This document shows positions 1-13,857 of a stretch of 64,000 bases of DNA, piece after piece; position 1 is the stretch's first letter; each line of letters starts with the position of its first letter. The notes below the pieces were generated by a model. It was not told the origin of the DNA and did no database searches. It saw only the letters and a list, made by a program, of their open reading frames with translations. The DNA comes from Diorhabda sublineata (taxonomy: Eukaryota > Arthropoda > Insecta > Coleoptera > Chrysomelidae). The position numbers and the translations under genes were made by a program. The stretch lies in assembly GCF_026230105.1 (NCBI RefSeq), contig NC_079484.1, positions 9,873,805-9,937,804 on the forward strand, read 5' to 3'.

Positions 1-598
1 TTTGGATCTGGAGATGACACAATTAGGAGCACTGCCATACAAAGTTGTTCCAAATATCGCTCAGTTGTTAAATTCCCATAAAAGAAAAATAGATCAATAA
101 ATTTCACTACCCAAATATAATTTTTTCGGAGCGCTGGGTGTGTTTTGATCGAATCCAGTGAGGGTTTTCTCAAGCCCAGTAGGGAGAATTGTGTAGATTT
201 ACTGTACCACTTGAAGAAAAAGTCTTAAAATACTACGGTGTTTAGATAATTTGGATATTCGTCACGATGTCTTTCTCAGGAGTTTGTGAACAAGTGGAAC
301 TTTGTGTATGGGTACAGTTTTTATTTCTTCAAAAACTTTACTACAAACGACTGACTAATATTTTATTGCAAGGCAATTTTTGTTGCGTTGTCTTCTATCG
401 ACAGGAAAATATAAAAATTTGCATCGTTGCTTATTCCTGGTCTCGTTAAATGAAACTTATGCTTCAAGTAACCTACCATCATTAAAACTTATATCCTCTC
501 TTTTCCGGTTAAGGGAACCATAATAAAAAAGGAACTTGATCTCTCAGATGAATTGCGTCAATTCAGATTACAAATCATATTGCGACGGATAGAGGATT
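1..598. other. No recognisable feature
   Basis: AT-rich DNA with one 60-codon frame (267-449) that has no recognisable motif. I see nothing else to call. Confidence 0.5.
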
Positions 599-745
599 AA
601 AGAAAAGTCGAAACGTCAAATTTTATCTTCCAAAAATTATTAAAAAAACAAAAATTTTAAAACAGAAGAGACCTAAAATCAAGAGCATTTAGATGCATTA
701 ATATATCGAAAGGTTTAAGAAATAAGAAATTGAAGAAATATTTTG
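599..745. repeat. Dispersed repeat, family shared with 54.9 kb
   Basis: The stretch AAAAGTCGAAACGTCAAATTTT, then AAAACAGAAGAGACC, AAATCAAGA, GCATTAATAT and a tail GGTTTAAGAAATAAGAAATT recurs at 54,845-55,053, where it forms a palindrome. The GAAAC-GTC at 610-617, preceded by a weak GATT/AAGTC stem, resembles the 3' half of a hammerhead ribozyme core. The 5' half (CUGANGA) is not clear here. Confidence 0.6.
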
Positions 746-3700
746 ATTTTTTGATCTCGTTTAGTTATTGAGTTGTAAGTTTGGTCATTTAATGAATTTT
801 TTTTATATTTATTTTTCTAAGCCTTGCAAAATCAAACTAAATGGAAGTAAATCTACTTAAACGAAAATCTTGTTTATTACGTATTCCACCGGTCAAATGA
901 CAATAAAATATTATTGCGTAAACAGTTACCAACCTACACTTCAAAACAAAATGCCATGGAGAAGATTTATAGAAGAGAAAAAATATCATCAAATAATTTG
1001 CCGAAAGCTATGATCAATAACTTATCAACATACCATTATAAAGTTGTTTAAAATAAGTTAATGTAAATAGGTACCTAGAATCTGAGACCTGCTGCTGAAT
1101 GAGGTATCAGTTTTCTTTGAGACTGCTTATATGGTAAAACTATTACAGATAGTTTCATATAAATACGTTGCGAATGGCTTGGATTGTATTCCATAATGTT
1201 GACAAATTTACTTTGAACGTAATAAAATAATGGCAATAAATGTTTACACAAACAGATTTTTCTACCATAAGTATCGGCAACGCCGCTTGCTTTAACGTTT
1301 TCACGCCAGCATCCATTTTGAGTTCGTGAGAATTCTTCATCGGTTTTTATACAACTTATAAAGGGGAAATTCCTTTCCATCGGAAACAGGACTTTTGTAA
1401 CAATTGAAGATTTATTTTCTTATTTTATTGCTCCATCCTGTTAGTCATAAAAGCTACTTTTGTGAAAGCAGATAAACTGAAACTTTTAGAATGAAACAAA
1501 TTAATGCCTATACGCTTTGTCAGAATTCCTTAAAACGTTTTGTAATTTTATTACTAGACGAAACCTTTGACGTAAATGTCAGTCAATATTTTTACGATGA
1601 GGTTTACTTTGATACAAAAGAACTATTCAATTTTGAAAAACATTTGCCCTCAACGACATCAACGTACACAATTCTGAAGAAAATTTGTGGAGTAATACTA
1701 ACGAGACGATAACTTGTGTCCTGCAGCAATAAATTATAGGTCAATATGATTATTTGACATGACGATTGGGTACTGGAGACGGGTGCGCTGCAGCTTGTGA
1801 CGATTTTTAATCCGTTAAGATAAGAATGCGCCAATTTGGGACGAGAATATTTCAGGTTAACAAAAGGGTACTCCGAGTACATAATACAACTCGTGACGGA
1901 TTCATTAAGAGTATTACCTGGAATTTAGTACCTAATCCACTTTGAAAAGTTAGAAAATCCAAAAATTAGAACCTAGAATTTCTAGGAAGGTACAGTTTGG
2001 CAAATACAGGAGTGAATGTCGAGAAACGTACGAGAGGCACGAAGTTAAAATGAGAAAGTATTCGGATGTCAAAGAGGGTAATATACGCTTGGTGAATTAG
2101 TACGGGAAAAGTTACTGTTTAATAATACATTGATAAATATCTGTTAGAACAATAAAAGTCTATATAAAATAAGAATGCAGATATCTACTTAAAGAAAGAG
2201 GTAGTGGAAATTCCTATATTTTAAATTTAATTCGGATGTATGTCAGAACAGGGATTCCAACCCCTTCGAGAGCATTGAAAGAATAATTAAAAATACATCA
2301 CTGTAAGAATAATAATATCTTTATTTTACACCAATAAATATTTTTCTCGGTATCCAGTAAAAATAATGAAAGTAGATACCCACGCAGTGTTGTTCACTAT
2401 CTAACAGACACAATAGAACTGACAAACTGCTTGAGGGACCGTACTAATCCCTACTACCATCATTTAGCAAGCCGCATTGACGAGTGTGGCTATTTCACAT
2501 TCATTCCTGTATTTGCCGAAGTGTACTATACAAATATACAATGGAAAAATAAATTTTCAAAATTAAAATTCCATATAACATAATACAAAGTTGGTTAGTT
2601 TAGTCAAATAAAATAACAGAATATGAATTTGTGAAACAGATAGATAAAAAATGTTATAGTTTTGTTCTTTGTTTAGAATGTAAAATATTTTTTACCGAAA
2701 TACACTGTAAATATATTTTATTTTTCATTTTCATTCCATAATTAAAAACTTGAGCTGCAATCTTCCGTTACGAGTTGTCTAATCTTCATGACAACCACGA
2801 TCACGAGTTGGCACATTGTAACAGAAGTTAAAATTTTAAGGCGAGTATTAAAATCACAAGTTACTTCCTTTTAGAACATAAATCTGTTAATTTTTATTCA
2901 CATCAAGCGATTATGAACATGAATATTTCGCAGGTTCAACTCCACAAAGCTGGAACACGAAGCTGGTATAAGAAATTACGATAGAAAAAGATTGAAATAT
3001 GATTTCAAATATATGGTGTGCAACGTTTATGGATATTTTAACGTAGCAGTTGTAAAAGTATGATTGGAATCTTATTGTCCACAAGAATTTGAGATTGTGA
3101 CCATAGTAGTAAGTTTCAGGTACCTCAAACACATTCAGAGATCGGTAATCTATTAAATTGGATTATATTGCTAAGAGAAATATTGAACAGTGGTGAAACT
3201 TTTAATTTTGCTAAGCATAAAAAATCGGAATTTATAGAAGAGCAGAGAATAATTATCTGCCAACGAAGATATGTTTGTAAAATGGAGGGTATTTAGACAA
3301 AATATGAGTAAATACTGGTAAAAATACAGGTTGGCACATCCATCACATGCAGTTGGAGAGCTAGTTTTGGACGTAGCATGATATTTATATTTAAACAAAC
3401 TGGCGACTCTCAGAAGAACATAGACGCAAATCACTCCGAACTGTGGTTTGAATTTGTGTCCAGGATTAATCAATTATTGTAATGGCGAAAGTCAGAAAGC
3501 TGAACTGCAACGATAGCTACGTGAAAAGGGAATTGGATAGGATAATACCGCAATGTAAGCAGAATTAATGGCAACTATCAAATTACATTTATATAGAATA
3601 TGTTGAGCGATATCAACATTTTATTAGGAATACAATTTTATTTCAAATTCTGTATCGAGTTTATAATCTGTTCTATTCTCAACAAATTGAAAATTAATTT

Positions 3701-5430
3701 ATCATGGTAGTCAATGTGAGCTAAGAATGAATATAATTAACGTTTCGAATAAATCTGAATTGTATAATTCATCGTTGATCGTTTCAATTTTTCCCAAACT
3801 TATATTGAGCTACAGATAAACTGAAATGTGAACAATGCACTGATTTTGAAGGTATCTCTAATTATATTAAGAATAGAACACAATGTGTACAAATAACGTA
3901 TTAGTTTAGTATGATAGTACAAAAATTCTTGAAATTACGAGTTTAAAAATTATTTTACATAAATAAGCGGGAAGATTTTTAGAAGAAACGATTCATTTCT
4001 AAACTCATATTAAGTGCGCTTATCAAATCTGACCAAATAATTCATTTATTGCAAAGTCGGATTTACGAATAAACTATAGTTCAATTTCCTGAAACTTAAA
4101 TATAAAAATCACATTTGACTTTGAACTTCGAACTCGATGATTGCAAAAGTTGTTTTGATGAAATAAGAAGAGTGGACGTAATTTTGATCTAGGATTACAC
4201 GGCACTTACCAGAATTAAATCGGCGAATCTTGCCGAAAGTAATCCGAGTGCTTACGGTATTTGATCCAATGACCACTTTAAAGAAATGCAAGATACTAAA
4301 TACGGCTCCAGATACGAAGAAGAGAAAACTTTTTATTTGAGCCACATCAATTTTCACCTAATTTGAAAAAATACTAGAGGAAAAAATGTATTTGAATTAT
4401 TGAGATGAACAAACATTTACCAGAAACTTATCAGACAATATTTTCTTCTATTCTGAACACAAACTTTGAAAGGGTTTGCAATCGTTCTTTAAATTCTGAA
4501 TTAGAACTAATTATAGAAGGAAATTTTAAATACGACTGTCACTGTTTGTTTGTTCTCTAATAAAGACTTAAAAGCCACATGCCTGAAACATAAAGACTTC
4601 CTGTCAATATGTTCAAGAAAAAAAAGTAGATCAACAATTCTGTTATCCATAAGCTGTCTTTTCACCGCATCTTTTTCGTAATATCCAAAGTGTACATAAA
4701 TGACAGTATTAAAACTTGTAATCTAGCGTATTCATATTTTAATTTTAAAATTTTCAAGATGTTGACGTTAGCCATTCATATTAAAAGTGATACAAATCGT
4801 TTAGTGATTCAAAGAAAACCAGATGCTTAACATTAACTAAAAACGGTTCATTGTATATTGACATAAAAAAAAATAAAACATGTGCAGTCCCACTTATTTC
4901 AGATGATATTTTATACAGATGTATTTTTATGTAAACTAGGAGACGGATGCTTTAGACCCATTTGTGAAAAAATCATTTTAATCGTTCACAAGGGGTTCAC
5001 TTAATATTACGTTTTATATAGGATCGTTTTATATCAACATATGTACACTAGAAATTGTGATCCATTTGAAGGGAGTTAAAAAAATAATATTCGATGAAAA
5101 ATGGATTTTTCGAGCTTGCCAAAATATAAAGAAATTTATACTATAGAACATCAAAGAGTAGTAATTGAAGGAAGAAAAAACTTTCAATCTGTTCTCGTTA
5201 AATATTTTTTTCGGAAATATCACTTTCACTTTTTGATTTTAAATGCGCAGGGTAATCGTAATCGACCTCTAATGTGCAAGGGAACAACAGCATCACATAT
5301 AGAAATACGAAGATACAAGGAGACAAATTATTATATAAGAAGATAAAAAATCACCTAGTTCACCGAGGCCGAATAGTTTGTCATCCTGGACTAAGAATTT
5401 AAATTAAGAAGACCACGTCAACTACCTATT
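746..5430. other. Anonymous intergenic DNA
   Basis: Only short AT-driven open frames (up to about 100 codons), none with a recognised motif, start context or codon bias. A moderately GC-richer patch at about 2,380-2,530 has no identifiable content. Confidence 0.5.
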
Positions 5431-5431
5431 G

Positions 5432-6943
5432 CAGTGGTCGCTCTCGGTAGCTCGTAATGTAATCTTAGTTAGCTCATGGCCACGCTCGAGTTGACATTCG
5501 TGCAGCCAGGGTTATGTCTGTACCTTGTGTCACGTTTAAATTATTTCGTGGTTTGTTTTTAGTATGGCTAATTCAAACAAAGAGCCAAAAACTTATCATT
5601 TTAATGCAGAAGTGGAAACCGATTACTTTTTCACGCAAGTAAAAGATACGTATCTCAATTTGAAAAGAAGGAAATACTGGGCATCGAAATAAAAGGTAAT
5701 GCAGCTAAAATCTTTAACTTAATGCGCAATAATTAACAATTGAGACACTGGTTTTCGCCCAAGATCGGAAACTTTATAACAAAAACAAAGCTCAGATTAT
5801 GACTGCTATTAAGTCTGTTTAGATTTTGCTAATCTAGCGATGACTTCTGATGAACTTATCAGCATAAAACCGGCTGATTGTTGTAGTTATTTCTGCTTAC
5901 AACTTGACGAATAAACTAATGTAGTTGATACAGTTCAATAGGCGCTTTAGGTAAGAGTGGCATTCGAAAATTTTTAAACAATAGAGTCACCGGTGAAATT
6001 TGAATCGTTTACTGACTATACCACTAGAAATGATATATTTTCAGCATTTAAGAATCTTGAATGTAATCTTGAAAATATTCCTATGAAGAAGTTGGCGAAC
6101 TTAAGAATAGAGATCCTGAAATTGTAGGCGTGAAAGGTTTCATTGCCTTGTCTAGTCAAAACAGTGACATAACAAAATTTTTGTCTTACCATTGCAGAAT
6201 GCTGTGGTAAGGTAGGGTATGGTGATCTTTTGCTTCATACAGTGCTTCGCTGACTTAGCAATGGCAGAGTTTTATAACGTTTCAAAGAGTTGCTTTCAGC
6301 ATTAGTAAAATATTTCAAAGAATGGAGTGAGTATCACACTGAACTAGAAGATCGCACATGGCTACAAGATTTTGCCTTTCTCACCGAATTTACCGCAAAG
6401 TTTGGACTTGCAGCTTCAAGCAAAGATAAGAACATTAGTGTAATGTCATTTTCTAAACAGCTTGTTATTAAATTTGAATATAAGTATTTTTTTAGTAGGA
6501 AGAAAATCGGTAATAAACTTCTCTACAGCAGTACCCCAATAATATCCAAGATGTTGAAATTCTTTCACACTTAAGACAACAATTTGATCTACAATTCTAA
6601 GATTTTGAAAGTGCATTAATTGTGACACAATTAGTCTCTTGTTGTGAAGATTGATGCAAATGATTTATCATCTTTTGTTATATAACATTTTGGATGAAAT
6701 TAGGCTGCAAATGGAATTCGTCGATTTTTAAAATGATATGTGTAAAAGAACTCTTTCTACCATTGGAAATATTTTTTCTTTAGTCTTCGTTTGTACAGTA
6801 TCTTTTCAATAGCAAGGTTGTGAAAACAAAATACAAACAGACTGACCAATGAACATTTGGACAATTTCACCAGAATGGCTGCTAAAACATAATCTCTAAG
6901 CTTCAAGAAAAGACTTTATGACTAAAATAGTTCCACTCCTACC
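5432..6943 (+). mobile_element. Decayed hAT transposon (GTF2IRD2/SCAND3-like)
   Basis: Begins with CAGTGGTCGC at 5432, a typical terminus of the hAT family that gave rise to GTF2IRD2-like proteins. An ATG at 5564 opens KTYHFNAEVETDYFFTQVKD, the usual N terminus of this transposase. In order then come FCLQLDE-TNVVDTVQ (5894 on; a conserved Ser is now a stop), DPEIVGVKGFIALSS (~6113 on), the HTVLR-LSNGRVL block (~6235), ELEDRTWLQDFAFLTEFTAKF (6338 on) and, near 6848, LTNEHLDNFTRMAAKT, the dimerisation-domain end. Stops and frameshifts separate the blocks and the N-terminal zinc finger lacks its cysteines. It is dead. The right end near 6,943 (TTCCACTC) is inferred and the 8-bp target duplication is not clear. 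Confidence 0.85.
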
Positions 6944-9110
6944 ATTATAGGTAATGTGTGTTAATTCCATTTGGAGTACTTTCTTTCGTCCATTATTTCT
7001 TGGTAGCTGACTAGAAGATGATATCTCACAGGCTCAGAAGCCTGGTAACTATGGAAGTAGATGAGACAAAAAAGTCCAGAGAAAGATCAAACTCCACATC
7101 ATCAGATTCATCTTTATTTCTAGTACACTGTATAAACTTATTTAAAGAATGAAATTCCAATTTCAAAAAACATCAACCTTGAAACTAGCAGCACTGAGAG
7201 TTTTAAGAGAACAATATTCATGAGATCATTAACGAAATCGCTAGGAGAAGAATCGAAGAAAAACCGAGAACCCACCCCAACATTCAGATGAGGAAAAATT
7301 GACGGATTATACAAGAAAATACTACGCCAGGTATCCAAAACCGAGAAAATAGTTGGACAATTACCAGTAGAGAAGAAATAAAGCAGAAAGAAAACAGCTT
7401 TAGTAAATTAAACTATTCAAGGTCGTTTTTAGTCGTAATACCTCGGTTAATAACGCGAAATGGAAGACAATAGAAGTAAAGTATTTGGTACTACTCTGAA
7501 GAAAAGAAGAGGATAACCGAATACTTCCATTAAACTTACGAAAGTTGGAACAAAAGTGAGCGTACCGAATGAGATGGAGGAGGAGTGTTACTAGAAAGTT
7601 CTTCAATTCAAGACCAAAGCATTGAGGTAGAAACGGGATCGGTCGAATATTTGTGATAATACCATATGTTTAATTTGTATATACTGATAGGTAACTCCAT
7701 GATGAGCTAAGATATACTCGTACTATTCTATAATAATATTATTGAAAACCATATAAAGTATATATGTTCATATATAACCGTTTCTTATTAAGTTTTACTT
7801 TATTTTACTATAAGTCTGACCGAATTATTTTAATCGGATTATATTAACTATCCTTATTTAACAAAATTTAAGTTTCTGGAATCCTGTTTGGAATAATCTA
7901 CAACAGACTTCCGTTTTCACAAATAAAATTATTAAGTAGCGTTTTATCTTTTTCACTTGGCGTTTTTAATTAAATATTTGTTTCCAACGATTTGAGTGGA
8001 ACGTTTTAATTACTTTCTAAAAAAAATTTAGTTCGATGAGATGTTGTAAAAATATACTGTACATACTGTTGACGATTGACGTAGATAATTTCATAACTGG
8101 CAGATTCATCTTATGTAAACAAGTTGCATAGTTGGCGGTTAAATCTAATAAATGTTTTACTAAGATTTCTCTATAATAGGATCCAATCAATACTTTTGTG
8201 CAGTGATTTAAAGCTTGGCATATGCATATGTAGAGAAATCAATAGTAATCAGTCAATATCCGTTTAGTTTGTGCATTAGGATACTAAAAATTGGCAATTT
8301 ATAATAAGAAACTTGCCATAAGTTGCATTCCAACGAGGTTAACTTCATGCAGAAATCAACGCATTATCTAAAATTTAGAAATTCTATATTCATAATCACG
8401 AACTCGTATGTATCCTTTGTGGATGTTGGATGTTGGATGTATCTCATCATTTATATAAATCTTTGTTTTCTAAAAATTTTTGTTTTCCCCTCTTTTCCTG
8501 TTAGTCTTGTTAGTCAAATTTTCTACCCGTCTATCGTTGTCAAGTCAGAGATGCACAAAGCATTTAAGTTATTGTTTCTGGTTTGTCTCAATGCTTAAGT
8601 CTTTCCTTATTATTTCGTAATCGAATTTACTGGTGACACTTCTGACTCTACGTAAGTACTTCATTTCGCTGCTCGAATTTTACTCTTCAATATGTTTATA
8701 AGAACTAATCAAAATATGGTTTAGTTAGGAATTAGATTTCACAAAATTTTTACTTAAAGTATGATATACTTCAATTGCCAAATAGTTCATATCTGCCTCC
8801 TGCTTTCCATTGCCTTGTATTTCTGCATCTAAATATATAAAACACATACTTGTTCTAGCTGTAGTTTATCTATTTCAATTTTAAGGCTTTCTTCCTGCCA
8901 GATTGCCAATAGTTTTGATTTTTCATATCGATATTCATTATATTCTGTTTTTTCGTCTGCACTCTGAAATTCAAAATCCTGTTTGTAATTGATTTACATA
9001 CTCCGATATCTGAAAAAGTAGAAGGAGAAAATAAGCGGAAGTGTATTATTCATTATCATGGTACTGGTCGTCAATTTTGTTATTATCTTTTGTAACCTGG
9101 TTTTATAGTA
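6944..9110. other. Anonymous DNA
   Basis: AT-rich with no recognisable coding motif. The 91-codon frame at 8323-8598 is hydrophobic and biased by T-rich sequence, with no family match. Sequence at 8.75-9.1 kb may be the degraded C-terminal side of the minus-strand RT remnant that follows. Confidence 0.4.
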
Positions 9111-9119
9111 TCATAATTA

Positions 9120-9285
9120 TATTATTTCACAATTCAATTACAGCTCCTCTTTGTTGTAAACTTTTCCATATTTGCCTTCTGGGAACGCTATAAAAAGCTT
9201 TTTGTATGCCAATAACACCGAAGTATATTTTTTAGTTTGACACTGCTATCTATATATACATGGTTCTACGTACTACAACATTAAA
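9120..9285 (-). mobile_element. Reverse transcriptase remnant (non-LTR)
   Basis: Minus-strand translation gives GIQKAFYSVPRRQIWKSLQ followed by QRGAVIEL. This matches the region around the first RT aspartate motif (D-x-KAFDSVPR) of RTE/CR1-type elements, with the catalytic D changed (AFY for AFD). Flanking motifs are lost. It is a small inactive fragment. Confidence 0.65.
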
Positions 9286-9585
9286 AGCTTTCTCTTAGTT
9301 GGTTTTGTAGAAATTTCAAGAGATTTAGATGTAAAGACCAATCGGAGTACGGAATAGTAATATCTAATCGTTAAACATCTGTAGAAGTTACAACGGAAAA
9401 ATCGCGAAGATAGGAGAATAGATAAAATTGGGAGACATAAGGATTGATCATATCATATTACCTAGTGCAAGTTTTCCAAAAACAATCAGATTATTATTAT
9501 TAGCACCTATTCTGCAACTGATATATTATTGCATTCCAAGCTTTCCACACTCTCTACTATACATCAAAATATTTCTTTAAGCTAG

Positions 9586-9640
9586 AATTTCTGGAACCGT
9601 GGGTGATATTCATACTGCTACATCAAAACTCACAATGACA
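9586..9640. repeat. Partial copy of the repeat seen at 31.77 and 47.09 kb
   Basis: AATTTCTGGAACCGTGGGTGATATTCATACTG matches the left flanks of the hammerhead-like loci at about 31,773 and 47,088. The copy breaks off before the GACGCGCGTTTCGATAACC core. Confidence 0.6.
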
Positions 9641-9829
9641 CATCTTTAATCGACTTATAATAGGTGCCGAAAAGTAGTATTCTACGGTCTAGAAAAATCG
9701 ACGCAAGCTATATCAAGAGACTACTCTATTGTTTTTTTGATTTTTAGACAGATATTCTGTCAGAATGAGATGCGTTCCAATTATTGTTATATTTCCACAA
9801 ACCTTTTAAGAAGTTTGATTTCCAAAAAT

Positions 9830-10400
9830 TACCCTATTGTATAAAGCCACAGGGAAACTTATTGTTCCAGGACACCAGCGTATACCAGAAAATGAAGAAG
9901 CAGACAGCCTTGTCAAAAAAGGTCCAACGACTCCATACCTCGTACCAGAATCCTACTGTGGCTTCACGAAATGTCACATTAATAACGAACTAAACGAATG
10001 GCTGAAGAATCAGATGGAGTCTTACTGGAGAAACACTATAGGCCTAAGACAATCCAAAAGATTCATAGCCATATCAGCCAAGAAGTCTGAAGAACTTCTG
10101 GTGATAACCTGAAAAAATATGAAATTGGTGGACGGTCTTCTGACAGGTCACGGCCCCATCAAATCCCACCTTAAGACTACGGACATGGCAGAGGATGAGA
10201 ACTGCAGATTTTGCAAGCAAGCCATGGAAACAGCAGATCATCTACTCTGCGAATGTCCTCCCATTTCTCTAAAAGGCTTAAGTACCTTGAAGGAGTAGAA
10301 CCAACACCTGGAAAAGTCTATTCTAGGTATAGATGCAGAGTGGTTGTAAAATCAAAACGACTCCCTAAAACAAACTACAAACTTGCACATATTTGTTCAT
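9830..10400 (+). mobile_element. Non-LTR retrotransposon 3' end: RNase H and terminal zinc finger
   Basis: Plus-strand frames give VPGHQRIPENEEADSL, the RNase H motif VPGHxGIxGNExAD. Then LLTGHGPIKSHL and ENCRFCKQAMETADHLLCEC, a terminal CCHC finger typical of Jockey/R1-type ORF2 proteins with an RNase H tail. A stop separates the two halves, and the catalytic parts of RNase H and the whole RT are missing. It is a 5'-truncated, inactive copy. Confidence 0.85.
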
Positions 10401-10587
10401 AGAAAAAACGGCATGTATTGAGATTAATATCGCAGAATGAACATTTATAAACCGAATACAATCAAGAAAGTCCCATAAAAGAGGAGTTTGAATTCGCCAT
10501 TTTAACAATTCAAGTATAAATTGCAACATATGGAAATAGTGATAAAAAATTGTTGTTTACTGATATAACCTCGGCAGTTTCTGTGTC

Positions 10588-11070
10588 TAAAGGCCGCTTG
10601 AGATGATGCAAGACAATATATTGCATAGATGAATATTGCATTTTATTTAATATTGGTGTGCGGCTTGAAAATGAAAATGATAAAATTAGGTAAAATAAAC
10701 AAGAAAAAAGTTGTCAGTACATCACTAGCAATAATTATAACTTCTGCTACTTTGCTGATGGGCAAAAAAGAGTATTAATCAAAATCCTAACCACAAAAAT
10801 CGTTTAATATTTTGTGCCTGGCTTAACAATGAAAATGAAGTTAAGTTGTACGAAAGTCAACTAATCTGTGGAGCCAAAACTAACTAGATTTCTTCCTAGA
10901 ATTGCAAATTGAACTCAATAAAACCGAATCAAACCCATAATGTTGCAGGTGCTAGATCTTGCATGAAACAATCAGCTGAACTACATCTGCGCATGCTTTT
11001 GATCAAGAAATATTGCGCCTTGCGTTGCATTTCATTGCACGTTGTCTTGCATCATGTCAAGCGGCCTTAA
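10588..11070. mobile_element. MITE with 3-bp TAA duplication (PIF/Harbinger-like), copy 1
   Basis: 477 bp (10591-11067) flanked by TAA on both sides. Terminal inverted repeats start AGGCCGCTTGAGATGATGCA and end TGCATCATGTCAAGCGGCCT (last 20 bp, one mismatch to an exact inverse plus small gaps). There is no transposase. A TAA/TWA duplication is typical of PIF/Harbinger elements. A diverged second copy sits at 53,516-53,954 in opposite orientation, sharing ATGAAACAATCAGCTGAAC-like internal sequence. Confidence 0.85.
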
Positions 11071-13455
11071 TGAATATTGTTTATATATCATTGTAAACAA
11101 ATTTCTTGTCCAAAAATTTAATAAACCTGGGTAAAATTGCTAAAAAGTATACGGTCTCATAATCATATTTTTACTAAAATTTGTTTTGTTAGATGAAGAA
11201 CTGATGAAATAAGTCCCAATAAGAGATTTGGTCGCATTATTATAAAAACTACATATTTTTATCTGTTCAGTTCTATTCCATTGTGCTTAAAAATATTATT
11301 CATTAGTCAATATGAAAAATTATAAAATTAGTTCTGAGTGATATATCGAGATGAAATTTCTACCATAAAGTAAGTTTTTATAAATATTTCGATCTTTTAA
11401 CTATATTTTTTGTTTTTGTATCATTTTTTGAGAAGTACATGATCTTTTTATTTGTGTAATAAAATATAAATGTGGCAATATTTAGCAGTTAAACCAAAGG
11501 ATCGATTTCACGCTTTCGAGAGCTACCCACCAATCTGTGCAACGTGAATATCGGTTTGGGAAGGCATTTCCGATCATCACAGTCTGTTAAGAGGTTTCTG
11601 TACTAGCGCAAAAATGAGTGATAAAAGAACGCCATCACTGAGCCAACAAACTAATTCAAAAATTTGTGTGCATGCAAATTCATCACCACTTTTTTCAATA
11701 GCCATTTCTATCAAAGTTGTTAACATGAAAACATCTATAAATATTCTAAGGGGTGCGTTGATTTTGTAGAGCGAAGCATCACATATAAAATTACAAATAC
11801 AAGTGCAACCATCACTTTGCAAACCATTTTATTAGATATTTTATCATTTATTGAATATTGTTTGCACTGCAGTTTTTACAAACTTTCTGAATATACTATA
11901 TTCGCAAACTTTGTACATTTAGAACATTTTGAATTGGAAAACTTTTTCTATGCGCTTGTTATAGATTTTTTACTAAGTTAACAACTTTTGAAACGAATTG
12001 AAAGTTGCGTTTTATGAAGTTTTGAAAGTGGTTATGAATCGAAATTGAAATTGAATTTTTAAACAGTTTTGCTAGCGAAATTTTGGCTTTTTAAAGAGTG
12101 GACATTGCGGCATGGCGCATTTAACAGTGCACAATAATTCTACAACATGAGCAATTATTAAACATTTTTTCCTGCAACAACTCATGCATTGCATTATTAA
12201 ACAATGGTCATTGTGCAAAAGTGAAAACTTAATCAAATAGATTCTCTCAGAGTTTGGACAACTGCGATATCTCCGAGGAATCCAATCAAGCTCCTTCCGT
12301 ATTCAAAACGGGACCTTTAACAGAAAACCAGGAAAATATACGTATCATTGAGATTAGTAATGGTATACAGAAATGTTTATAATTTTTAGTTTTAAACTGG
12401 ATTTGATGACAATAAATTGATAAAAGCGAATTTTTACTTTCAAAATTCCATTTTTAATAAAAACAACATTATTTATTTTTTATGACAAGATTAACTTGAA
12501 CATTTCCTGCCTCCTGAAATTTGAATAATCAAATTCGCATCATTATATTTTTGAAACTATTCTGTTATTTGAATAACTGGATTTTTGTTATAACTAAATT
12601 TTAGTAGCAATTTTTTAATAAAGCCGAAAGTTGATTAAATAACATAAAGTTTGTAAAATGACCTTATGATTTGTATATATAAAAAATTATTAACATAATT
12701 TGGATAGTTATTAATGGACTGTCATGATATCATCTGTTCAAGTTACGTATATTGATAGAAATGAATAAAATTTGATAGATAACCAGAGATGAAAATGTTT
12801 AAACTAACAGACACTTAGATGTGACAAGCAAAAATGTATTATCTGTAATGGAATGTTTGAATATATACTTCTAATATATATCATCCAGCAACTGAAGGAT
12901 AAAATTCAAAGAACATACTCCTATATGGATATATGAATGAATGAGAAATCTAAAAATATCCTGTGTGTGGAAAACGCAATACTGAAAAATAATCATACAT
13001 AGTTTATCCATCAGAAATGATATGGAAAAACACATAAGTAGAATCGGCTTTGAGCAGATAATATAGGCGTAAGAGAAATCAAATGAACATAACTCAATCA
13101 CAAATGAAAACCTGATATACCAGAAAGCATGTTTTACAATTCCGAGGATATGGAAAGTTAGGGAACGAAGAATACAACCTAATACACTCGTCAACACTAG
13201 TCATGCCACACGAACTCTGATGACTGATATTATTTTTGCCATCTACATTCATAAGAACAGCGATAGTTTTATTTTGATTGGCTTTAGTTTTGTTGTGATA
13301 TGTTAAGTCGTAATGTGATTGAGTGAACATAACTTTGTTTTACCGATATGAAAGGTTTTAATTCTAAAAAAACGTACACAGGGAGTTACCCTACTTTATA
13401 ATTAACTAAGAGACTAGCACCCCAGAGTGAGTATTTTCATATACACTGAGAACTG
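11071..13455. other. Anonymous DNA
   Basis: AT-rich, with scattered frames up to 108 codons (12,871-13,197, minus) that are hydrophobic and unrecognised. Nothing supportable. Confidence 0.45.
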
Positions 13456-13458
13456 CGT

Positions 13459-13857
13459 TTGTTAACAGCGAATCGCCAGCCGTTAATGACGATGAATATG
13501 AGTTTGAAGAAGCACAATTCATTCTTCAAATTAGGGAACTGCTTTATGAGTTGTATCAGCAAGGAAAAGATATTTGAATCGGCTGGATACGAGAAATTAC
13601 AGCATTCAAATGTGGTACAGCTCATTAAAAGTAATATAATAGAAAAGTGGTTTTCAATATTTAGAACACTTAACTATCCGAGAAGAAGCCCCTGGTTTTC
13701 CGCGGGGGCTAACTTATCCAGAAAAGAGATATGCATCATCTCAAGAATACGCTCCAACCACTATGCTACATTAGATTCTTTCATAAAATTAATAAAATGG
13801 CCCTGTGGCGGAACGAAAGGCTTATTCCACATTTTTTTACAACTGCTCCTTAAATAA
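13459..13857 (+). mobile_element. Non-LTR retrotransposon C-terminal fragment
   Basis: A 132-codon frame. Its second half, ISRIRSNHYATLDSFIKL followed by WPCGGTKGLFHIFLQ, matches the post-RNase H tail of I/R1-type ORF2 proteins (R-x-RSGH ... C-x-CG-x4-D-x2-HIF-x-QC). The final cysteines of the finger are partly lost. The first half has no clear match. It could be a reading-frame relic kept open by chance. Confidence 0.65.

Noticed and set aside
12871..13197. 108-codon minus-strand frame, membrane-like
   Set aside because: No start context, motif or conserved pattern; composition explains the hydrophobicity.
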